From CAYFMP01 sp964344215 (GTDB lineage Bacteria; Pseudomonadota; Alphaproteobacteria; Rhodospirillales; Casp-alpha2), in NCBI GenBank assembly GCA_964344215.1, contig CAYFMP010000072.1, forward strand, positions 1 to 19,444: DNA of 19,444 nucleotides. Direction: 5' to 3'. Positions 14,868 through 19,444 of the stretch are shown in pieces. The notes under the pieces are model-generated. The model made no database searches and had not been told where the DNA came from. It was given only the letters and a program-made list of their open reading frames with translations. A program made the position numbers and the translations under genes. The number at the start of each line of letters is the position of its first letter. Position 1 is the first letter of the stretch.

Positions 14868-15494
14868 GTGGGAGTAGTGCGTTACGTCATTGGGTTGTCG
14901 GTGGCGGCGGTGCTGGCGGCTTCTCCGGCGCTGGCCGTCTATAAGGACGAGTCCGACTTCGACGAACCGACGGCGTTGCCCGCCATCCCGATCCCGGCGG
15001 AGTTGCGGAACGAGGAACGTTGGTTCGAGCACTTCGCGGGCGAATGGGAGGCGTTGAACTCCCGTCTGTCGGTCAACATCGGCCTGATGAGCATCGGTCC
15101 CGGCGAAATCACCTACAGACACAGGCTCAACAAGCGCTGGCACGCATTCCCGGAGCGTTACAGGGTGCTGCGTATCGATCCCGAGTACCTGGTCCTGGTC
15201 GTCCACTATGAGAGCTACGTGCGGTTCGAATGGTCGACCCAATTCGTGCTGCTCGCCCTGCGCCGCGATCCGCGCGACGGCGAGCCGGTGTTGTTCTATG
15301 GTTACCGAGACGACAAGCGTTTGTACTTTGATCTCGACCTCGACAACCCTGATCCGCTGACCCGGCCGGCCGACGTCTACCGGCGTTTCCTGGACACACC
15401 GAGAGAAAGGGGATTTTTCGTCCCAGCCGTCTGTGAGCCGCCGTGGTGTCCGTGGCGTTTCGAGCCGTTCGTGCCGTACGCGCCGGATAACTGA
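14868..15494 (+). CDS. Secreted hypothetical protein A, possible lysozyme inhibitor or immunity protein
   Basis: Not in a family I recognise. It has 208 residues with a signal peptide (hydrophobic 5-22, cleavage after A-L-A at 23), so it is periplasmic or outside. The mature part has F-A-G-E-W at 56-60 and then alternating strands such as R-V-L-R-I-D-P-E-Y-L-V-L-V-V (99-112). These suggest a beta-barrel of the lipocalin/calycin kind, where a G-x-W motif marks the first strand. A C-terminal C-E-P-P-W-C may form a disulfide. The start is a GTG at 14868 (an in-frame stop lies at 14853; GTG 14877 is an alternative) with a weak ribosome site. It shares the F-x-G-x-W pattern with the next gene and is divergent from the lysozyme gene. 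An inhibitor role is inference from position and export. Confidence 0.65.
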   Translation: MGVVRYVIGLSVAAVLAASPALAVYKDESDFDEPTALPAIPIPAELRNEERWFEHFAGEWEALNSRLSVNIGLMSIGPGEITYRHRLNKRWHAFPERYRVLRIDPEYLVLVVHYESYVRFEWSTQFVLLALRRDPRDGEPVLFYGYRDDKRLYFDLDLDNPDPLTRPADVYRRFLDTPRERGFFVPAVCEPPWCPWRFEPFVPYAPDN

Positions 15495-15528
15495 GATGGC
15501 CGGCCGGGCGCGAGGTGGAGGATCGGCG

Positions 15529-16116
15529 ATGGGACGACGTGTCCCGGCTTGGATTCCGGTTCTGGTCGTGCTTGCGATTGCAGCGATTTCGGTTGAGGCG
15601 GCGGAAGAGAAGAAGCCGCCGTTCGAACTGCCAATAACTGAGAAGTGGTCGCAGCTCATCCCCGACGGGCTCAGCATGAAGTTCTTCCACGGCAAGTGGA
15701 ACTACATCTCTCGCGGTCACGGCATCCCGGTCGACGTGACCGCCGAGGCGTTCGTCAACATGGCGGCGCCCGAGGACGCGCCGTACCGGTCCAAGCCCCA
15801 TCGAGTGCTGTACGAGGCCCGTAACTACGTTCTCATCGCTAGATTAATTCGAAGCGAAAATTCAGCCTGGACTGGCTTCAGGGTGCTGACGCTGCAGAGT
15901 CGGACCGACGATCCATTTTCGGAATTCGTCGATATGTTCGAGTTCTCCTGCACCGACCCGAGCATGAAGGGTGGAGATCACGCCTTTTCGTGGACGCGGG
16001 AGAGGCTGCTAAAGGTTCTTGCCACCTCGAGATGGTGCGCGCTCGATATTGACCTGGACAGAGCCTCACTTGGTTTGCATTGGAGCTTTGTCAGTTATGT
16101 GCGCCGCGTGGATTGA
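15529..16116 (+). CDS. Secreted hypothetical protein B, related in pattern to protein A
   Basis: 195 residues with a signal peptide (M-G-R-R, hydrophobic 8-20, cleavage near V-E-A at 22-24). The mature protein has F-H-G-K-W at 53-57, followed by R-V-L-Y-E-A-R-N-Y-V-L-I-A (92-104) and G-F-R-V-L-T-L (117-123). This layout matches protein A in order and spacing, though overall identity is low. GGAGG 7 bases before the ATG at 15529 fixes the start; upstream in-frame ATGs at 15496 and 15433 lack such a site. It begins 34 bases after the stop of gene A, so the two form a small operon. Two Cys residues (141 and 170) could pair. A second inhibitor or immunity protein with different specificity is a plausible but unproven role. 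Confidence 0.7.
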   Translation: MGRRVPAWIPVLVVLAIAAISVEAAEEKKPPFELPITEKWSQLIPDGLSMKFFHGKWNYISRGHGIPVDVTAEAFVNMAAPEDAPYRSKPHRVLYEARNYVLIARLIRSENSAWTGFRVLTLQSRTDDPFSEFVDMFEFSCTDPSMKGGDHAFSWTRERLLKVLATSRWCALDIDLDRASLGLHWSFVSYVRRVD

Positions 16117-16141
16117 TCGCGCCGCGGCCTTTCCAGTTTTG

Positions 16142-16234
16142 CTAACTCCCGTCGTCGATCTTGAAGCCAATTCCGATGGTGACCTTGCCTTTGATGTCGA
16201 GGTAGGAACTGGGGGATGGAATGCGGCGTCTCAT
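16142..16234 (-). pseudogene. Remnant of a second lysozyme gene
   Basis: The minus strand reads M-R-R-R-I-P-S-P-S-S-Y-L-D-I-K-G-K-V-T-I and then G-I-G-F-K-I-D-D-G-S and a stop. This corresponds to residues 29-51 of the lysozyme at 14347. A 42-base block (16158-16199) matches 14690-14731 at 38 positions. The Asp and Thr of the active site remain, but the Glu region does not align and the remaining two thirds of the protein are missing. It is a relic, placed after the two secreted-protein genes and in the same strand as the intact lysozyme. Confidence 0.75.
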
Positions 16235-16495
16235 CGCTCCGGCCGGATATCGAGCCTTAGCGACGGGCGGCTGCCGATGATGTGAGGGAGCACCTATCCT
16301 GTTCGCTGCCGACCCATCTACACCCGCTGAATGCGAATGTCAAGAAAATATTCTAATGTCAATCAATTAATTTCCAATTGAAGGCCTAAATATCTATAAA
16401 TAAGCTACGAATAGTATACACACCTCCCGCCAGCCTACGCGAACCGCCGGCACTCGTCACTTCCATATGGGCCGGCGCTCGAACCGGATCGGCCG
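16235..16495. other. Gene-free stretch with an AT-rich block
   Basis: No gene is seen. From about 16331 to 16430 the sequence becomes clearly AT-rich, unlike the rest of the window. It holds an 8-base direct repeat AATGTCAA (16336-16343 and 16355-16362, 19 bases apart) and a short dyad CAATT (16364-16368) and AATTG (16376-16380). The block lies after gene B and after the 3' end of MetF, where the inserted module meets the C1 operon. It may be the scar of the insertion. No terminator with a U-run is evident. Confidence 0.5.
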
Positions 16496-17547
<1,052 letters not shown>

Positions 17548-17551
<4 letters not shown>

Positions 17552-18114
17552 GACCGGCGCCCGCCTGCTTCGGCGCGGGCTGCATGGCGTTTGGCCGCCG
17601 TCGCCGCCGTAACCCGGAGCCAGGCCGAGGTGCCGCGCAAGGAGTGGTCGAGGGGGCGCTGGACGCGGCGGATGTTGTCCTTCGCCTGCATCAACTGGCT
17701 GCCCTTCCAGGCCTGCACCCAGACGCACGGCATGTCGGGCTCGATCTCGCAGTTGCCGTTATCGAGGACGCCGCCGCAGGGGCCGTTGCGCACGCCCTTC
17801 GGGCAGTTCATCGGGCACGACATGCCGGAATCCGAAAGCATGCATTGGCCGCACATGCGGCAATCGAACATGAAACCCTTGACGCGGCTCTCGAGGAACA
17901 CCATCGGCCGCTCGACCCGCGCATAGCCGAGCAGGTTCCACAGCCAATGCAGCCTCAACAGGGCGTCGGCCAGAAGCCCGTAGATCCTCTCCAGCAGGGC
18001 GGCGTGACGGACCGACCACAGGCGCACCGAATAGCGCGCCGCGGCGCGCCGCACGTGGCTGGCGCCGGCCGGCACGTATGCCGTCGACGCTCCGGTCTTG
18101 CCGGTGTCAGCCAT
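17548..18114 (-). CDS. metV: MetV-like methylenetetrahydrofolate reductase C-terminal-domain protein
   Basis: Zinc or iron-sulfur protein that partners MetF, thought to feed electrons to or from the flavin. Of 188 residues, the core has eight Cys: C85-x2-C88-x2-C91 in C-R-M-C-G-Q-C, C100, C104 in C-P-M-N-C-P-K-G, C113 in G-P-C-G-G, C122 and C130. This matches the family signature C-x2-C-G-x-C...C-P-x-x-C-P-K...G-P-C-G-G. The N-terminal 70 residues contain a Leu/Trp-rich helix that may contact membrane or partner. The ATG at 18114 overlaps the stop of the small virulence-factor gene by 8 bases; a TTG 24 bases upstream is less likely. The stop overlaps the MetF start. Confidence 0.9.
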
Positions 18115-18412
18115 TGCTTTCGCGCCCGCCGTTGTCAATCAGGCGATCGAGACGCCGATCGTCGTACTCGGCCTCGAGCCGGTTCCGACGGGCGTCGGCC
18201 TCGGCCTCGCAGTCGTCGCCGCAAGGCTCGGGCCGGCCGCGCCGCCATTCGGCAAGGTAGGCGTCGGTCTCATGCGCCTTGTCGCGCATGGCGGCGACGT
18301 CGATCGCCTCCTGGAAGCGATCGGCGAGCTGGCGCTTGGCCGAGGTGCGCCCGGCCTTGACGATGACCTGGGCCGGGATGTCACGCCAATAGACGATCGT
18401 CAGGTCGGCCAT
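18107..18412 (-). CDS. Small virulence-factor-family protein (PF13769-like)
   Basis: 101 residues, cytoplasmic, starting M-A-D-L-T-I-V-Y-W-R-D-I-P-A-Q-V, the characteristic start of the so-called virulence factor family. The family name comes from an old genetic screen and says little about function. The body is helical and acidic/basic mixed, with a conserved A-M-R-D-K-A-H-E-T-D-A-Y-L segment at 41-53 and two Cys near 64-68. It overlaps DUF1638 by 32 bases at its start and MetV by 8 bases at its end, so tight co-translation is expected. The repeated presence of this family beside MetV and MetF in amine-degrading bacteria suggests an accessory subunit of methyl-THF oxidation. Confidence 0.75.
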   Translation of the reverse strand: MADLTIVYWRDIPAQVIVKAGRTSAKRQLADRFQEAIDVAAMRDKAHETDAYLAEWRRGRPEPCGDDCEAEADARRNRLEAEYDDRRLDRLIDNGGRESNG

Positions 18413-19028
18413 CTTCGGTTTCCGTTTCGGCGTGGGTTTCGAGGAAGTCGGCGAGGCCGCCCATGCCGGTGTTTCGCACCTCGAAGGCGAGGCCTAAGCG
18501 TTGGGCGGCGGCCTCGGCCTGGGCGAGCAGGGCCGGATCGTCGGTCTGGGCCAGGTAGACCAGCCGCTTGTAGTTGCCGAAATAGGCGTCCATCAGTTGC
18601 GGGTGCTTGTCGAGGCCCAGCCCCTCGATGATCAGGCGCTCGAAGAAACGGGTAAGGTAGTCGGTCAGATAAAAGGTGCCGATCTCCTCGGCCGCCAGCT
18701 CGGCAAAGGCGGCGGACCCCGTATAGAACTCGTAGCAATGGGCGCCGCCGATGCGCTCGACCCCTTCCTCTTCGAGCAGGCGGTCGAGCTCGCCGCCGGT
18801 GCCGCAATCGGCATACAGCGCCAGGATGCGCGCGTATGCGCCCGAGCGCTTGGCGTCGCGGATCTTCTCGCGCATCCGCTCGGGAATCCGGTCCGGGTGA
18901 TTGTGCAGGTTGGCCGGTAGGCAGGCGACCTCCATCTGCCGCCAGCCGTTGGTCTCGATCAGCCAGGTGATTTCACGCGCCAGCGCGCCACAGGCGATCA
19001 GTAACGTGGTCTTGTTGGTGGGCATCAT
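18381..19028 (-). CDS. DUF1638 domain protein of corrinoid methyltransferase clusters
   Basis: 215 residues, cytoplasmic. It opens with the family start L-L-I-A-C-G-A-L-A-R-E-I (9-20), followed by a conserved C-L-P-A-N-L-H-N-H-P (35-44), Y-A-D-C-G-T-G-G (72-79) and G-G-A-H-C-Y-E-F-Y-T-G (93-103). The spread of conserved Cys and His suggests a metal or corrinoid site. DUF1638 genes recur next to corrinoid proteins and MttB-type methyltransferases in archaea and bacteria; no reaction is established. Two adjacent ATG codons (19028 and 19025) follow a G-rich ribosome site. It lies 22 bases after the corrinoid-protein stop and overlaps the next gene by 32 bases. Confidence 0.87.
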   Translation of the reverse strand: MMPTNKTTLLIACGALAREITWLIETNGWRQMEVACLPANLHNHPDRIPERMREKIRDAKRSGAYARILALYADCGTGGELDRLLEEEGVERIGGAHCYEFYTGSAAFAELAAEEIGTFYLTDYLTRFFERLIIEGLGLDKHPQLMDAYFGNYKRLVYLAQTDDPALLAQAEAAAQRLGLAFEVRNTGMGGLADFLETHAETETEDGRPDDRLLA

Positions 19029-19050
19029 CGCCCCCCGCTCGAATGGTGTT

Positions 19051-19444
19051 CTAAGAAGCGGCCGCTTCCGCCGCGATCGTGCCCTGGCGTCTGGACATGA
19101 ATTCCTTGGCCGTCTCGACCGCCATCGCCGCGTCCCGGCAATAGGCGTCGGCGCCGATGCTCTCGGCGAAAGCCTCGTTCAAGGGCGCGCCGCCGACCAG
19201 CACGATGTAGTCGCTGCGCATGCCCTTTTCAACAAGAGTGTCGATGACGACCTTCATGTAGGGCATCGTCGTCGTCAGCAGCGCCGACATGCCGAGGATG
19301 TCCGGCTCGTGTTCCTCGATGGCGGCCATGTACTCCTCGACCGAGTTGTTGATGCCGAGGTCGACGACTTCGAAACCGGCGCCCTCCATCATCATGCCGA
19401 CCAGGTTCTTGCCGATGTCGTGGATGTCGCCCTTGACGGTGCCG
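19051..19444 (-). CDS. Methyltransferase cognate corrinoid protein, C-terminal part
   Basis: The minus strand is open from the window edge to a TAG at 19051, giving the last 130 residues. The cobalamin-binding signature D-I-H-D-I-G-K is complete; its His, the lower axial cobalt ligand, is encoded at 19420-19422. It is followed by V-D-L-G-I, S-A-L-L-T-T-T-M and L-V-G-G-A-P-L, all normal for MtbC, MttC and MtgC-like B12-binding domains. The helical N-terminal cap lies beyond the window. It carries methyl groups from an MttB-family enzyme, probably encoded upstream outside the window, to the pterin-binding methyltransferase at 13231. The amine specificity cannot be read from this piece. Confidence 0.95.
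   Translation of the reverse strand, partial: GTVKGDIHDIGKNLVGMMMEGAGFEVVDLGINNSVEEYMAAIEEHEPDILGMSALLTTTMPYMKVVIDTLVEKGMRSDYIVLVGGAPLNEAFAESIGADAYCRDAAMAVETAKEFMSRRQGTIAAEAAAS

Noticed and set aside
14347..16116. Prophage remnant
   Set aside because: A lysozyme alone suggests phage, but no holin, spanin, integrase, tail or capsid gene is visible, and the neighbours are signal-peptide proteins. A phage origin of the lysozyme itself stays possible.

Overview
The window is GC-rich DNA with alphaproteobacterial codon use, most like Rhodospirillales or a similar marine or soil lineage. The taxon is inferred from base composition and gene order only. A 74-base run of N and a window that cuts genes at both ends suggest a draft or metagenome-derived assembly. 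The main theme is uptake of small amines or quaternary amines and corrinoid-dependent one-carbon metabolism. One part of the window does not fit that theme.

Positions 1-5274 (plus strand) hold a complete PotABCD-type ABC importer: ATPase, periplasmic binding protein and two permeases, then a universal stress protein 22 bases after the second permease. A strong GC-rich hairpin lies between the binding-protein gene and the first permease gene. An orphan 124-residue unknown gene with its own sigma70-like promoter follows (5363-5802). Next is a divergent pair: an ectoine-hydrolase/creatinase-like M24 protein (minus, 5893-7065) and a GlxA/GbdR-type AraC regulator (plus, 7249-8217). A DUF411 metal-binding secreted protein follows, then a 124-bp degenerate second copy of the 3' end of the AraC gene.

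From 19444 down to 9075 the minus strand carries a corrinoid methyl-transfer pathway. In order of transcription it encodes a B12-binding corrinoid protein (cut by the window edge), a DUF1638 protein, a small virulence-factor-family protein, MetV, MetF, a pterin-binding methyl-THF methyltransferase, a RACo-type ferredoxin/ASKHA corrinoid reactivator, a membrane protein with two related halves, and a DinF-like MATE exporter. Most junctions overlap by 4-32 bases, so these genes look co-transcribed and co-translated. The likely flow is: a substrate-specific MttB-family methyltransferase (outside the window) loads the corrinoid protein; the pterin-binding enzyme passes the methyl group to THF; MetF and MetV oxidise methyl-THF; RACo re-reduces inactive Co(II).

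This pathway is interrupted between MetF and the methyl-THF methyltransferase by about 2.3 kb (14146-16495). That stretch holds a T4-lysozyme-type (GH24) gene with an intact Glu/Asp/Thr catalytic set and, divergent from it, two secreted proteins that each carry an F-x-G-x-W motif. Further on are a 30-codon relic of a second lysozyme gene and an AT-rich stretch. The layout resembles a cell-wall-toxin/periplasmic-immunity module, or a lysozyme with its inhibitors, placed within a metabolic operon. It is the best candidate here for an undescribed system.
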